A DNA stretch of 64,000 bases, from contig JAEWVC010000038.1 in NCBI GenBank assembly GCA_023459275.1, positions 4,021-68,020 on the forward strand. The letters are read 5' to 3'. Numbering within the stretch: position 1 is the first letter of the stretch; the number at the start of each line of letters is the position of its first letter. The DNA comes from Bacillota bacterium (GTDB lineage: Bacteria > Bacillota > Clostridia > Christensenellales > Aristaeellaceae). This document shows positions 24,535 through 35,000 of the stretch, piece by piece. The position numbers and the translations under genes are program-made. The notes below the pieces were generated by a model. It did no database searches and was not told the origin of the DNA. It was given only the letters and a program-made list of their open reading frames with translations.

Positions 24535-25014
24535 ATGAAAAAAGTGGCGGTTGTCATGGGAAGCGACAGCGATTTGCCGGTATTGAAGGACGCGTTTGAC
24601 AAGCTGAAGGGACTGGGCATCCCCTATGAGGCCCACGTATTTTCCGCCCACCGCACCCCGCTGGAGGCCGCTGCCTTCGCCAGGAGCGCCCGGGAGAACG
24701 GCTTTGGGGTGATCATCGCCGCCGCGGGGAAGGCGGCCCACCTGGCCGGGGCGCTGGCGGCCCAGACCACGCTGCCGGTGATCGGCATCCCTGTCAAATC
24801 CTCTCTGGATGGGCTGGACGCGCTCCTGTCCACGGTGCAGATGCCCTCCGGCATCCCGGTGGCCACGGTGGCCATCGACGGGGCGGGGAACGCGGCGCTG
24901 CTGGCGGCGCAGATCCTGGCCGTTTATGAGGAGGGGCTGGCCGTGCGGTTAAGCAGCCTTCGGGACGCCATGCGTCAGGCTGTTCTGGAAAAGGACAAAA
25001 ACCTGAACGTTTGA
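24535..25014 (+). CDS. purE: 5-(carboxyamino)imidazole ribonucleotide mutase
   Basis: A 159-residue PurE. The nucleotide-phosphate loop VVMGSDSDLPVL and the SAHRTP motif are intact. The active-site loop reads AAAGKAAHLAG where most class I enzymes have GGAAHLPG, so Gly to Lys and Pro to Ala differences occur. Class I PurE rearranges N5-CAIR made by PurK; no purK is visible in this operon. Direct carboxylation by a class II PurE is less likely because the class II RSN-type loop is absent. ATG follows GGGAGGCAGG. First gene of the operon. Confidence 0.94.
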   Translation: MKKVAVVMGSDSDLPVLKDAFDKLKGLGIPYEAHVFSAHRTPLEAAAFARSARENGFGVIIAAAGKAAHLAGALAAQTTLPVIGIPVKSSLDGLDALLSTVQMPSGIPVATVAIDGAGNAALLAAQILAVYEEGLAVRLSSLRDAMRQAVLEKDKNLNV

Positions 25015-25048
25015 TATTTCTTATATGGAAATGAGGAGGAACTTTTAT

Positions 25049-25759
25049 ATGACAAAGCTGGAGCAGGTTTACGAGGGCAAGGCCAAAAAGGTATTCCGCA
25101 CCGATGATCCCAACGTATATCTCGTATCCTATAAAGACGATGCCACCGCCTTCAACGGCCTCAAGAAGGGCTCCATCGCCGGCAAGGGCGCCATCAACAA
25201 CCGGGTGACCAACCACCTGATGAAGATTCTGGAGAATAGCGGTATCCCCACCCACCTGGTCAAGGAGCTTTCCCCCCGGGAAACGCTGGTGAAAAAGGTA
25301 ACCATCGTGCCCCTGGAGGTGATCGTGCGCAACATCGCCGCCGGGTCCCTGGCCAAACGCCTTGGGCTTCAGGAAGGCGTGAAGCTTCAAAAGACGGTTC
25401 TGGAATACTGCTACAAGGATGACGAGCTGGGCGACCCCATGGTGAACGAGTACCATATCGCCGCCATGGGCTGGGCCACGGAGGAGGAGGTTAAGCTGAT
25501 TGCCTCCTATTCCTTCAAGGTGAACGAGGTGCTTTCCGCCTATTTGCGGGACCTGAACATTGAGCTCATCGACTTCAAGCTGGAGTTTGGCAAGACTGCC
25601 GACGGCACCATCGTGCTGGCGGACGAGATTTCGCCGGACACCTGCCGCTTTTGGGATACCCGTACCCACGAAAAGCTGGACAAAGACCGCTTCCGCCGGG
25701 ACATGGGCGGCGTGGAGGACGCGTACCAGGAGATTTTGAAGCGTCTTTTGGGGGAATGA
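25049..25759 (+). CDS. purC: SAICAR synthetase
   Basis: A 236-residue ATP-grasp-like ligase joining CAIR and aspartate. It opens MTKLEQVYEGKAKKVF, the conserved PurC start, with PLEVIVRNIAAGSLAKRLG and LADEISPDTCRFWD further on. ATG 25049 follows GAGGAGGA by 8 bases; an in-frame ATG at 25025 lies upstream of that site and is rejected. Length is normal. Only 4 bases separate the stop from purF. Confidence 0.97.
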   Translation: MTKLEQVYEGKAKKVFRTDDPNVYLVSYKDDATAFNGLKKGSIAGKGAINNRVTNHLMKILENSGIPTHLVKELSPRETLVKKVTIVPLEVIVRNIAAGSLAKRLGLQEGVKLQKTVLEYCYKDDELGDPMVNEYHIAAMGWATEEEVKLIASYSFKVNEVLSAYLRDLNIELIDFKLEFGKTADGTIVLADEISPDTCRFWDTRTHEKLDKDRFRRDMGGVEDAYQEILKRLLGE

Positions 25760-25763
25760 GGCC

Positions 25764-27200
25764 GTGCAGTTGATTTCCGACAAGGCGCACGAGGAGTGCG
25801 GTGTTTTCGGCATCTGGCGCAGGGACGGCCAGGGGGTGGTGGGCTCCGCCTATCACGCGCTGTACGCGCTGCAGCACAGGGGCCAGGAGAGCTGCGGCAT
25901 CGCGGTGAACACCGACGGCGTCATCGCCTGCCACAAGGACGTGGGCCTGGTGAACGAGGTGTTTACCCCGGAGGTTCTGCGGGGAATGACGGACGGCCAG
26001 GCGGCGGTGGGGCACTGCCGCTACGCCACCACCGGCAGCCACAACCGCGGCAACGCCCAGCCCCTTTTGATCAACCACTTAAAGGGCGGCATGGCGGTGA
26101 GCCACAACGGCAACCTCACCAACGCCTCGGAGCTACGAGAGGCGCTGGAGGAGCAGGGGGCCATCTTTCACACCACCTCGGATACGGAGGTGATCGCCTA
26201 TGTCATCACCCAGGAGCGCCTGCAGGCCGGTTCCATCGAGGAGGCGGTAAGCAGGGCCATGGGCCGCATCACGGGCGCATACTCCATTGTCTTGATGAGC
26301 CCTCAAAAAGTGATCGCCGCCCGGGATCCCCTGGGCTTTAGGCCCCTTTCCATCGGCAAAATCGGGGAGGACGGCTATGTGTTCGCCAGCGAGACCTGCG
26401 CCCTGGACGCCATCGGCGCGGAATTCGTGCGCGATGTGCTGCCCGGGGAGATCGTGGTGGCGGGGGAAAAGGGCCTGACCAGCATTCCGCCCAAGGAAAC
26501 AGGCAAAAGCAGCCTGTGCGTGTTTGAATTTATTTATTTCGCCAGGCCGGATTCCGTGATCGGCGGGTCCAGCGTTCATGTGGCCAGGCTGCGGGCCGGG
26601 GCCTTCCTGGCGCTGGAGCACCCCGTGCAGGCGGATGTGGTGGTGGGCGTGCCGGATTCCGGCATCGACGCCGCCATCGGCTATTCCCGGCAAAGCGGCA
26701 TTCCCTACGGGCTGGGCTTTATCAAAAACAAGTACATCGGCCGCACGTTTATCCAGCCGGAGCAAAAGCAAAGGCAAAACGCCGTCAATATCAAGCTGAA
26801 CGTGATCACCTCCACGGTCAAAGGCAAGCGCGTGGTGCTGGTGGACGACTCGGTGGTCCGGGGCACCACCAGCGCCAGGATCGTGAAGCTTTTGCGGGAC
26901 GCCGGGGCCACCCAGGTGCACCTGCGCCTTTCCGCGCCGCCGTTCAAGCACCCCTGCTTCTTTGGCACGGACATCGATTCCACCGAAAACCTGCTGGCCC
27001 ACAACCATACGGTGGAGCAGATGCGGGAGATCATCGGCGTGGACAGCCTGGGCTTTTTGAATACCGACTACCTTAACAAGCTGGCCGACCATCCCTGCGG
27101 CGGGTTCTGCACCGCCTGTTTTACCGGGGAGTATCCCGTGCCCCCGCCCAAACGCACCAAAAAGGCGCGCTTTGAGACACCCATCACCGATAAAGAATAA
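25764..27200 (+). CDS. purF: Amidophosphoribosyltransferase
   Basis: A 478-residue enzyme committing PRPP to purine synthesis. From GTG 25764 it begins with an 11-residue propeptide before ECGVFGIW, whose Cys12 is the glutaminase nucleophile. The PRPP loop is VVLVDDSVVRGTTS in the C-terminal phosphoribosyltransferase domain. The tail ...CGGFCTACFTGEYP carries cysteines expected for the [4Fe-4S] cluster of B. subtilis-type PurF. The start codon is GTG. Confidence 0.97.
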   Translation: MQLISDKAHEECGVFGIWRRDGQGVVGSAYHALYALQHRGQESCGIAVNTDGVIACHKDVGLVNEVFTPEVLRGMTDGQAAVGHCRYATTGSHNRGNAQPLLINHLKGGMAVSHNGNLTNASELREALEEQGAIFHTTSDTEVIAYVITQERLQAGSIEEAVSRAMGRITGAYSIVLMSPQKVIAARDPLGFRPLSIGKIGEDGYVFASETCALDAIGAEFVRDVLPGEIVVAGEKGLTSIPPKETGKSSLCVFEFIYFARPDSVIGGSSVHVARLRAGAFLALEHPVQADVVVGVPDSGIDAAIGYSRQSGIPYGLGFIKNKYIGRTFIQPEQKQRQNAVNIKLNVITSTVKGKRVVLVDDSVVRGTTSARIVKLLRDAGATQVHLRLSAPPFKHPCFFGTDIDSTENLLAHNHTVEQMREIIGVDSLGFLNTDYLNKLADHPCGGFCTACFTGEYPVPPPKRTKKARFETPITDKE

Positions 27201-27217
27201 GCAGGGGAGAAAACGAC

Positions 27218-28252
27218 ATGAAAAGCTACAGCGAAAGCTACAAGGCGGCCGGCGTGGACATTACTGCTGGCTACAAAGCCGTGGAGCTGATGAAAAGCCA
27301 CGTGGCCCGCACCATGATCCCCGGCGTTGTAAGCGGCATCGGCGGCTTCGGCGGTCTTTTTGAGCTTGATACCCAGGAAATCAAAAAGCCCGTGCTTGTC
27401 TCCGGTACCGACGGGGTGGGCACAAAGCTGAAAATCGCCTTTCTGATGGACAAGCATGATACCGTGGGCATCGACTGCGTGGCCATGTGCGTCAACGACG
27501 TCATTTGCTGCGGCGCCAAACCCCTGTTTTTCCTGGATTACGTGGCCGTGGGCAGGAATGTGCCCGAAAAGGTGGCGGCCATTGTTTCCGGCGTGGCGGA
27601 AGGCTGCGTGCAGGCCGGCTGCGCATTGACCGGCGGGGAGACGGCGGAGATGCCGGGCTTCTATCCCGAGGAGGAGTATGACCTGGCCGGCTTTTCGGTG
27701 GGCGTTGTGGACAAGGACCGGATCATCGACAACGAACGGACGAAGGCCGGGGACGTACTCATCGCCATGCCCTCCTCCGGGGTGCACTCCAACGGATTTT
27801 CCCTGGTGCGCAAGGTGTTCAACGTGGAGGGGGATGTGCTGCACAGATATCAGGCGGAGCTGCAAAGCTCCCTGGGAGAGGCGCTGTTGACCCCCACGAA
27901 AATCTATGTCAAGCCCGTGCTGGCGCTTTTGAAGGAAGTGGAGGTCTCCGGCATCTCCCACATCACCGGCGGCGGGTTTTATGAAAACATTCCAAGGGCG
28001 CTGCCCAAAGGGCTGTGCGCCAGCATCGAAAAGGCAGCCGTCAAAACGCCGTCCATCTTTCGCCTGATTCAAAGGGCTGGGAATATACCCGAAAGGGATA
28101 TGTTCAACACCTTCAACATGGGGGTGGGCATGGTGCTTACGGTGCCCAAAGCCCAGGCGGACAAAGCTCTGGCCATCCTCCATGACAGCGGGGAAAACGC
28201 CTATGTGATCGGCGAGGCGGCGGAGGGGGAGGATGGGGTCAGGCTATGGTAA
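27218..28252 (+). CDS. purM: AIR synthetase
   Basis: A 344-residue phosphoribosylformylglycinamidine cyclo-ligase. Motifs include SGTDGVGTKLKIAF, NDVICCGAKPLFFLDY, LTGGETAEMPGFY and HITGGGFYENIPRALP. It closes the imidazole ring of FGAM to AIR using ATP. The start is at MKSYSESYKAAGVDITAGY after GGGGAG. Overlaps purN by 7 bases, so the two are translationally coupled. Confidence 0.97.
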   Translation: MKSYSESYKAAGVDITAGYKAVELMKSHVARTMIPGVVSGIGGFGGLFELDTQEIKKPVLVSGTDGVGTKLKIAFLMDKHDTVGIDCVAMCVNDVICCGAKPLFFLDYVAVGRNVPEKVAAIVSGVAEGCVQAGCALTGGETAEMPGFYPEEEYDLAGFSVGVVDKDRIIDNERTKAGDVLIAMPSSGVHSNGFSLVRKVFNVEGDVLHRYQAELQSSLGEALLTPTKIYVKPVLALLKEVEVSGISHITGGGFYENIPRALPKGLCASIEKAAVKTPSIFRLIQRAGNIPERDMFNTFNMGVGMVLTVPKAQADKALAILHDSGENAYVIGEAAEGEDGVRLW

Positions 28253-28863
28253 AGCTGGCGGTGCTGGTTTCCGGGGGCGGCACCAACCTGCAGGCGGTTC
28301 TTGACGCAAAAGCGGCGGGGAAGATCCCCAGCGGGGAGATCGCCCTGGTGGTCTCCGGCCGGGAGGATGCCTACGCCCTTACCCGCGCGAAAACGGCCGG
28401 TGTCCCCGCCTGTGTGGTGAAGAAGACAAGGGCCATGGCACCGGAGGAATATGGGGAGCGGCTGCTGTCCGTGCTCCGCGAAAACGCCATCGGGTTCGTG
28501 GTGCTGGCTGGATTTTTGACCATCTTGCCAGCAAACTTTATCAAAGCGTATGAGGGCCGCATCATCAATGTGCATCCCAGCCTGATCCCCTCCTTCTGCG
28601 GGGCGGGGTATTACGGGCTGAAGGTGCATGAGGCGGCCCTTGCGTATGGGGTGAAGGTCACCGGGGCCACGGTCCACTATGTGAATGAGATCCCGGACGG
28701 CGGCAGGATCATCGCCCAGAAGGCGGTAGCCGTCCTCCAAGGCGATACGCCGGAAACGCTGCAAAGGCGCGTGATGGAGGAGGCTGAATGGCAGCTTCTG
28801 CCCAGGGCGGTGGAGGAATGCTGCCTGCAACTGGAAAAAGCGGGGGAGGGTATGCCCACATGA
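28246..28863 (+). CDS. purN: GAR transformylase, folate-dependent
   Basis: A 205-residue formyltransferase that uses 10-formyl-THF on GAR. The start VKLAVLVSGGGTNLQAVLDA is typical; INVHPSLIPSF contains the catalytic Asn and His, and the catalytic Asp follows in the loop before GRIIAQKAV. Length is normal. The stop overlaps the start of the next gene (ATGA). Confidence 0.95.
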   Translation: MVKLAVLVSGGGTNLQAVLDAKAAGKIPSGEIALVVSGREDAYALTRAKTAGVPACVVKKTRAMAPEEYGERLLSVLRENAIGFVVLAGFLTILPANFIKAYEGRIINVHPSLIPSFCGAGYYGLKVHEAALAYGVKVTGATVHYVNEIPDGGRIIAQKAVAVLQGDTPETLQRRVMEEAEWQLLPRAVEECCLQLEKAGEGMPT

Positions 28864-29567
28864 CAGGCGATTTGTTTGAACTTCTTTCCAAAAACACATA
28901 TCCGGGCCGGGGCATCCTGCTGGGCCGCACGGAGGAATGCGCCGTGCTGGCCTATTTCATCATGGGCCGCAGCGAAAACAGCCGGAACCGGGTATTCGTT
29001 CCCTGGGAAACAGGCATCCGCACGGAAGCCTTCGATCCGACAAAAATGCGGGACCCTTCCCTGATCATCTACGCCCCGGTGCGGGTGTACAGGGAGCATA
29101 CCATTGTCACCAACGGCGATCAGACGGACACTGTGGCGGAGTTCCTGCGCGCCCGCAAAACCTTTGAGCAGGCGCTGCGCACCCGCACCTTCGAGCCGGA
29201 CGCGCCCAACTATACCCCCAGAATCAGCGGTATCATGACCGTGAAGGAGGGCCTTTGCCACTACCGCCTGTCTATTCTCAAAAGCGGCTGCGGCGACCCG
29301 GACGCCGCCCAGCGGTTCTTTTTTGAGTATCCCGAACCGGTGAAGGGCCGGGGGCATCTGATCCACACCTACCGCTGCGACGGCGATCCCATCCCTTCCT
29401 TTGACGGGGAGCCTGTGTGCGTGGCCCTTTCGGAGGACATGGAGGCGTTTTCCCAAAAGCTGTGGGAAAGCCTGGACCCGGGCAACAAGGTATCCCTGTT
29501 CACAAGGTTCATCCGCCTGAAGGACGGGGAAACCCGCAGCATGATCTTCAACAAAAATCAAAAGTGA
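28860..29567 (+). CDS. Stand-alone IMP cyclohydrolase
   Basis: A 235-residue protein of the PurO-like IMP cyclohydrolase family (NTN-hydrolase fold), which closes FAICAR to IMP. Features are YPGRGILLGRT near the N-terminus, YFIMGRSENSRNRVF, DPSLIIYAPVR and NYTPRISG. In most bacteria this step is the N-terminal half of PurH; here the following gene lacks that half, which supports the assignment. ATG 28860 overlaps the purN stop. PurO was described in archaea; bacterial relatives of this type occur in Clostridia. Confidence 0.85.
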   Translation: MTGDLFELLSKNTYPGRGILLGRTEECAVLAYFIMGRSENSRNRVFVPWETGIRTEAFDPTKMRDPSLIIYAPVRVYREHTIVTNGDQTDTVAEFLRARKTFEQALRTRTFEPDAPNYTPRISGIMTVKEGLCHYRLSILKSGCGDPDAAQRFFFEYPEPVKGRGHLIHTYRCDGDPIPSFDGEPVCVALSEDMEAFSQKLWESLDPGNKVSLFTRFIRLKDGETRSMIFNKNQK

Positions 29568-29581
29568 GGGGGGCGGCAGAT

Positions 29582-30757
29582 ATGCCCAAGGAACTTGCCC
29601 TGAAATACGGCTGCAATCCCAACCAAAAGCCCGCCAGGGTATTTATGCGGGAAGGGGAACTGCCCATTGCGGTATTGAATGGGCGGCCCGGCTACATCAA
29701 CCTGCTGGACGCGCTGAACGGCTGGCAGCTTGTAAGGGAGCTGAAGGCGGCCACGGGGCTGCCCGCGGCGGCTTCCTTCAAGCATGTGAGCCCGGCGGGG
29801 GCCGCGGTGGGGCTGCCCCTTACCGATGTTCTGCGGCAAATCTACTTCACGGGGGACAAGCCCCTTTCGCCCCTGGCCTGCGCTTACGCCAGGGCGCGGG
29901 GCGCCGACCGCATGTCCTCCTTCGGGGATTTCATCGCCCTCTCGGACGTGTGCGACCTGGAGACGGCCCTGCTGATCAAGCCGGAGGTGTCCGACGGCGT
30001 CATCGCCCCGGGATTCACAGAGGAGGCGCTGGCGATCCTCAGGCAAAAGCGCAAGGGCACCTACAACATCGTTCAAATGGACCCGGGCTACGTGCCCGAA
30101 CCCAACGAGCGCAAGGATGTGTTCGGCGTCACCTTCGAGCAGGGCCGCAACGCCCTTCAAATAGACGAAGCGCTTTTGCAGAACGTGGTGACCAAAAACA
30201 AGGAAATCCCGCCGGAGGCCAGGCGAGACCTGCTGATCGCCCTGATCGCGCTGAAATATACCCAATCCAATTCCGTATGCTACGCATTGGGCGGCCAGGT
30301 CATCGGCGTGGGCGCCGGGCAGCAGTCCCGCATCCACTGCACCCGCCTGGCGGGAAACAAGGCGGATGCCTGGTGGCTGCGGCAGCATCCCAAGGTGCTG
30401 GCGCTGCCCTTTGTAAGCGGGCTGGGCCGCCCCGACCGGGACAACACCATCGACCTGTATATTTCCGACGAATGCAACGACGTGCTGGGCGAGGAGACCT
30501 GGCGGCAGTTCTTTGCCGTCCGCCCGGACCCCCTGACGCCCGCGGAGCGCCGGGCGTGGCTTGATACCCTCACGGGCGTGTCCCTGGGCAGCGACGCCTT
30601 CTTCCCCTTTGGGGACAACATCCGCAGGGCGCGGCGCAGCGGCGCTAAGTACGTGGCCCAGCCGGGAGGCTCCGTGCGGGATGACCAAGTGATCGAAACC
30701 TGCGATGCATACGGCATGGCCATGTGCTTTACGGGCATCCGCCTGTTCCATCATTAA
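29582..30757 (+). CDS. purH: AICAR transformylase, single-domain PurH
   Basis: A 391-residue AICAR formyltransferase without the MGS-like cyclohydrolase domain; full PurH is about 510 residues. It opens MPKELALKYGCNPNQKPARV, matching the internal start of the AICARFT domain. ASFKHVSPAGAAVG carries the catalytic Lys-His pair; QSNSVCYALGGQVIGVGAGQQSR (split around residues 228-250) and AFFPFGDNI are diagnostic. It is 14 bases after the cyclohydrolase gene and works with it as a split PurH. Confidence 0.93.
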   Translation: MPKELALKYGCNPNQKPARVFMREGELPIAVLNGRPGYINLLDALNGWQLVRELKAATGLPAAASFKHVSPAGAAVGLPLTDVLRQIYFTGDKPLSPLACAYARARGADRMSSFGDFIALSDVCDLETALLIKPEVSDGVIAPGFTEEALAILRQKRKGTYNIVQMDPGYVPEPNERKDVFGVTFEQGRNALQIDEALLQNVVTKNKEIPPEARRDLLIALIALKYTQSNSVCYALGGQVIGVGAGQQSRIHCTRLAGNKADAWWLRQHPKVLALPFVSGLGRPDRDNTIDLYISDECNDVLGEETWRQFFAVRPDPLTPAERRAWLDTLTGVSLGSDAFFPFGDNIRRARRSGAKYVAQPGGSVRDDQVIETCDAYGMAMCFTGIRLFHH

Positions 30758-30772
30758 GGAGGAAAAGCGCCG

Positions 30773-32053
30773 ATGAAACTGCTTCTGGTGGGCGGCGGCG
30801 GCAGGGAGCACGCAATATTGCAAAAACTGCTGGAAAACCCCACGGTAACAAAGGTGTACGCGCTGCCTGGCAACGGGGGCATGGCGGGGCTGGCCGAATG
30901 CGTGCCCGTGAAGGCCACGGATGTGCGGGCCATCACCGCCTTCGCCATGGAAAAGGGGATTGATTTCGCGGTGGTGGCCCCGGACGATCCGCTGTGCCTG
31001 GGATTGGTGGACATGCTGAAAGAGGCGGGCATCCCTGCCTTTGGGCCGGACAAAAAAGCCGCGGTCATTGAGGGCAGCAAGGTGTTTGCCAAAAACCTCA
31101 TGAAAAAATACGGCATCCCCACCGCCGCTTACGAGGTCTTCCAAAGCGCGGGGGAAGCCTACGCCTGCCTGGAAAGCTGCCGGTACCCCATCGTTGTCAA
31201 GGCGGACGGGCTGGCCTTGGGCAAGGGCGTGCTCATTTGCAAGGACCGGGCGGAAGCAATAAAGGCCGTACAAAGCATCATGGAGGACAAAGTCTTTGGC
31301 GCTTCCGGCAGCCAGATAGTGGTCGAGGAATTTTTATCGGGCCCGGAGGTATCGGTATTGTGCTTTACCGACGGGAAAACCATCAAGCCCATGGTTTCCT
31401 CCATGGACCACAAGCGGGCGCTGGACGGCGACCGGGGGCTGAACACCGGCGGCATGGGGACCGTGGCCCCCAACCCCTATTACACGCAGGAAACGGCGCA
31501 AAGATGCATGCGGGAGATCTTTCTGCCCACGGTTGCAGCCATGAACCGGGAGGGACGCACCTTCCGGGGCTGCCTGTATTTTGGACTGATGCTCACCAAA
31601 GACGGCCCCAAGGTGATTGAATACAACTGCCGCTTCGGCGACCCGGAAACGCAGGTGGTGCTGCCGCTTTTGCAAAGCGACCTGCTCACCATTATGCGGG
31701 CCACGGCGGAAGGAACTTTGGATCAGACCGAAGTGCGTTTTTGGGACGGCGCGGCCTGCTGCGTGGTGCTGGCCAGCGGCGGGTATCCAACGTCCTACGA
31801 AACCGGCAAGGAAATCAAGGGCCTTCATGCGGATTTTGAACCCGGCGTGTTTTTGTACCACGCAGGCACAAGGCTTGCCCCGGATGGAAAAACCGTTACC
31901 TCCGGCGGACGTGTTCTGGGGGTTACCGCCGTGGCGGATACGCTGCAAAGCGCCGTAAAAAAGGCCTACCGGGCAGCGGAGGCCATATCCTTTGAAGATA
32001 TGCACCTGCGCAGCGATATCGGTGCCCGTGCCCTTGAAGCCCTGAAAAACTAG
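30773..32053 (+). CDS. purD: GAR synthetase
   Basis: A 426-residue ATP-grasp ligase joining phosphoribosylamine and glycine. The N-terminus MKLLLVGGGGREHAILQKL is diagnostic; KADGLALGKGV and DHKRALDGDRGLNTGGMG form the ATP site; EYNCRFGDPETQVVLPLL holds metal ligands. Length is normal. AAGGAGGAA precedes the ATG. Confidence 0.97.
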   Translation: MKLLLVGGGGREHAILQKLLENPTVTKVYALPGNGGMAGLAECVPVKATDVRAITAFAMEKGIDFAVVAPDDPLCLGLVDMLKEAGIPAFGPDKKAAVIEGSKVFAKNLMKKYGIPTAAYEVFQSAGEAYACLESCRYPIVVKADGLALGKGVLICKDRAEAIKAVQSIMEDKVFGASGSQIVVEEFLSGPEVSVLCFTDGKTIKPMVSSMDHKRALDGDRGLNTGGMGTVAPNPYYTQETAQRCMREIFLPTVAAMNREGRTFRGCLYFGLMLTKDGPKVIEYNCRFGDPETQVVLPLLQSDLLTIMRATAEGTLDQTEVRFWDGAACCVVLASGGYPTSYETGKEIKGLHADFEPGVFLYHAGTRLAPDGKTVTSGGRVLGVTAVADTLQSAVKKAYRAAEAISFEDMHLRSDIGARALEALKN

Positions 32054-32065
32054 GAGGGAACAAAC

Positions 32066-35000
32066 ATGCCTGTTTTTCGCCTGTTTGTGGAAAAGAAAGC
32101 GCCCTATGCCGTGGAGGCCGCCCAGCTCCTTTCGGAGGTCCGCGGCCTGATGGGGATCAAAAGCGTTGTTTCCCTGCGCCTGTTCAACCGCTACGACGTG
32201 GAGGGCTTGGACGCGCCGCTTTTTGAAAAATGCAAGCCTGTGGTCTTTTCCGAGCCGCAGCTGGACGACGCCTATGCCTCGCTGCCAATCTCCGTCGGGG
32301 CGGTATTCGCGGTGGAGCCGCTGCCGGGCCAGTTTGACCAGCGGGCGGACTCCTGCGCGGAGTGCGTGCAGCTTGTTTCCCAGGGGGAGCGGCCCCTGGT
32401 GCGCACCGCCAAGGTGTACGTTTTGGACGGTAGCCCTTCGGCGGAGGAAATTCAAAGGATCAAGAAATACGTGATCAACCCCGTGGAAAGCCGGGAGGCC
32501 TCCCTGGAAAGGAAGGACACCCTGAAAACGGCGTATCCGGAGCCGGAGGATATTGAGGTAATCTACGGTTTCCGCAAGCTGGACCGGGACGCCGTGGGGG
32601 AATTTGTGCGCAAATACGGCCTGGCTATGGATGAGGAGGACCTGCTTTTCTGCCAGAGTTACTTCCTTTCGGAAAACCGGGACCCTACCCTTACCGAGAT
32701 CCGCATGATCGACACCTACTGGTCCGACCATTGCCGCCATACCACCTTTCTAACAGAGCTGAGCGAGGTCAAGTTTGAAAAGGAGCGGGTGGAAAAGGCG
32801 TTTTTGCGGTATTTGAAGCTTCGGGACGCGGTGCATGGGGGGAAGGAAAAGCCCGTTACCCTGATGGACATTGCCACCATCGGCGCCAAATACCTGAAAA
32901 AGCAGGGCGCGCTATCCAATCTGGACGTCTCCGAGGAGATCAACGCCTGCTCCATTGAAATTCCGGTGACGGTGGACGGGAAACAGGAACCGTGGCTTTT
33001 GATGTTCAAGAACGAGACCCACAACCATCCCACGGAGATCGAGCCCTTCGGCGGCGCGGCCACCTGTATCGGCGGGGCCATCAGGGACCCGCTGTCCGGC
33101 CGGGCCTACGTTTACCAGGCCATGCGGGTGACCGGCGCGGCGGACCCCCTGACGCCCCTTGACAAGACGCTTCCCGGCAAGCTGCCACAGCGCAAGCTGA
33201 CCACTACCGCCGCGGCGGGGTACAGCTCCTACGGCAACCAAATCGGCCTGGCCACGGGGCTGGTGGATGAAATCTACCATCCCGGCTATGTGGCCAAGCG
33301 CATGGAGATCGGCGCGGTGCTGGGCGCCGCGCCCAAAGGGAACGTGCGGCGGGAGGTGCCCGTACCCGGCGACAGGGTGGTGCTGCTGGGCGGGCGCACA
33401 GGCCGGGATGGCTGCGGCGGGGCCACCGGCTCCTCCAAATCCCATCAGCTGACCAGCATCGAAACCTGCGGGGCCGAGGTGCAAAAGGGCAACGCGCCTA
33501 CGGAACGCAAGCTCCAAAGGCTGTTCCGCGACCCGGCGGTGACAAAGCTCATCAAGCGCTGCAACGATTTTGGGGCGGGCGGCGTATCGGTGGCCATCGG
33601 GGAGCTGGCCGACGGGCTGCAAATCGACCTCAGCGCCGTGCCCAAGAAGTACGAGGGGCTTGACGGCACGGAGCTGGCCATCTCCGAAAGCCAGGAGCGC
33701 ATGGCCGTGGTGGTGGCGCCGGAGGACGCGGAGGCCTTCCTGGAAGCGGCCCGGAGGGAGAACATAGAGGCCACGGTGGTTGCGCGGGTGAAGGCGGAAA
33801 AGCGCCTGGTGATGACCTGGCGGGGAAAGACGCTGGTAGACCTTAGCCGGGAGTTTTTGAACTCCAACGGCGCGCCAAAGCACGCCGCCGCGCTGGTTGT
33901 TGATGCGCCGCCGCAAACGCGGGAAGCGCCCGCGGGGGACCTGCGCCGGCAGATCCTTGCGCTGATGGGTGATTTGAATGTGTGCGGGAAAAAGGGCCTG
34001 GCGGAGCGGTTTGACTCCACCATCGGCGCGGCCACGGTTTTGATGCCCTTTGGCGGAAGGCTGCAATTGACCCCGGCCCAGACCATGGCGGCCAAGCTGC
34101 CGGTCCTTAAAGGGGAGACGGACGACTGCTCCGGTATGGCCTACGGTTTCAACCCCTACCTTACGGAGCAGAGCCCCTATGAGGGGGCGTACCTGGCGGT
34201 GACGGAGAGCATTGCCAAGCTTACGGCCGCCGGATTCTCCCGGAAGGACGCCTATTTGACTTTTCAGGAGTATTTTGAGCGGCTTGGGACAAAGCCCGAG
34301 CGGTGGGGCAAGCCCTTGGCGGCGCTGCTTGGCGCGCTGGACGCCCAGCTTGATTTCGGCGTTGCGGCCATCGGCGGCAAGGACAGCATGTCCGGCTCCT
34401 TTGAAAACCTGGATGTGCCCCCCACCCTGGTATCCTTCGCGGTGGCGCCAGGCAAGGCGGAACAGGTGGTCTCCCCGGAATTCAAGCGCCCGGGCAGCAG
34501 GGTGGCGCTGTTTTCCGCTGATCCTTTGCAGGATTTTCAAAAGTTTCTTGAAACCCTTGACACCGTGGAAAGGCTGCTTCGGGAAAAGGCCGCCCGCTCC
34601 GCCTGGGCGGTGGGCTTCGGCGGCATCGCCGAAGGCCTTGTAAAGATGGGGCTGGGCAATGAGATCGGGTTTGCGGTAAGCGGCGGTTTTACCGGCGACC
34701 TTTATAGCCAGCGGTACGGCAGTTTCCTGCTGGAGATGGCGGAGGGCGCGGAGGAAGGGGAGACCGTGGGGTATACCACGCAAGCCTATACCTTGACCGC
34801 GAAGGGGGAAACCGTGGACCTGCGGGAAGCCCGGGAGGCCTGGGAAGGCAAGCTGGAAAGCGTATTTCCCTTCCGCGGAAAACAGCCGGTTGACAGGCCG
34901 GAGGCTTTCGCCTATGCTGTGAAGGAGCGGGTGGCCCCGAAAGCGTCCTGTGCCCGGCCCAGGGCCTTCATCCCCGTGTTCCCGGGCACCAACTGCGAGG

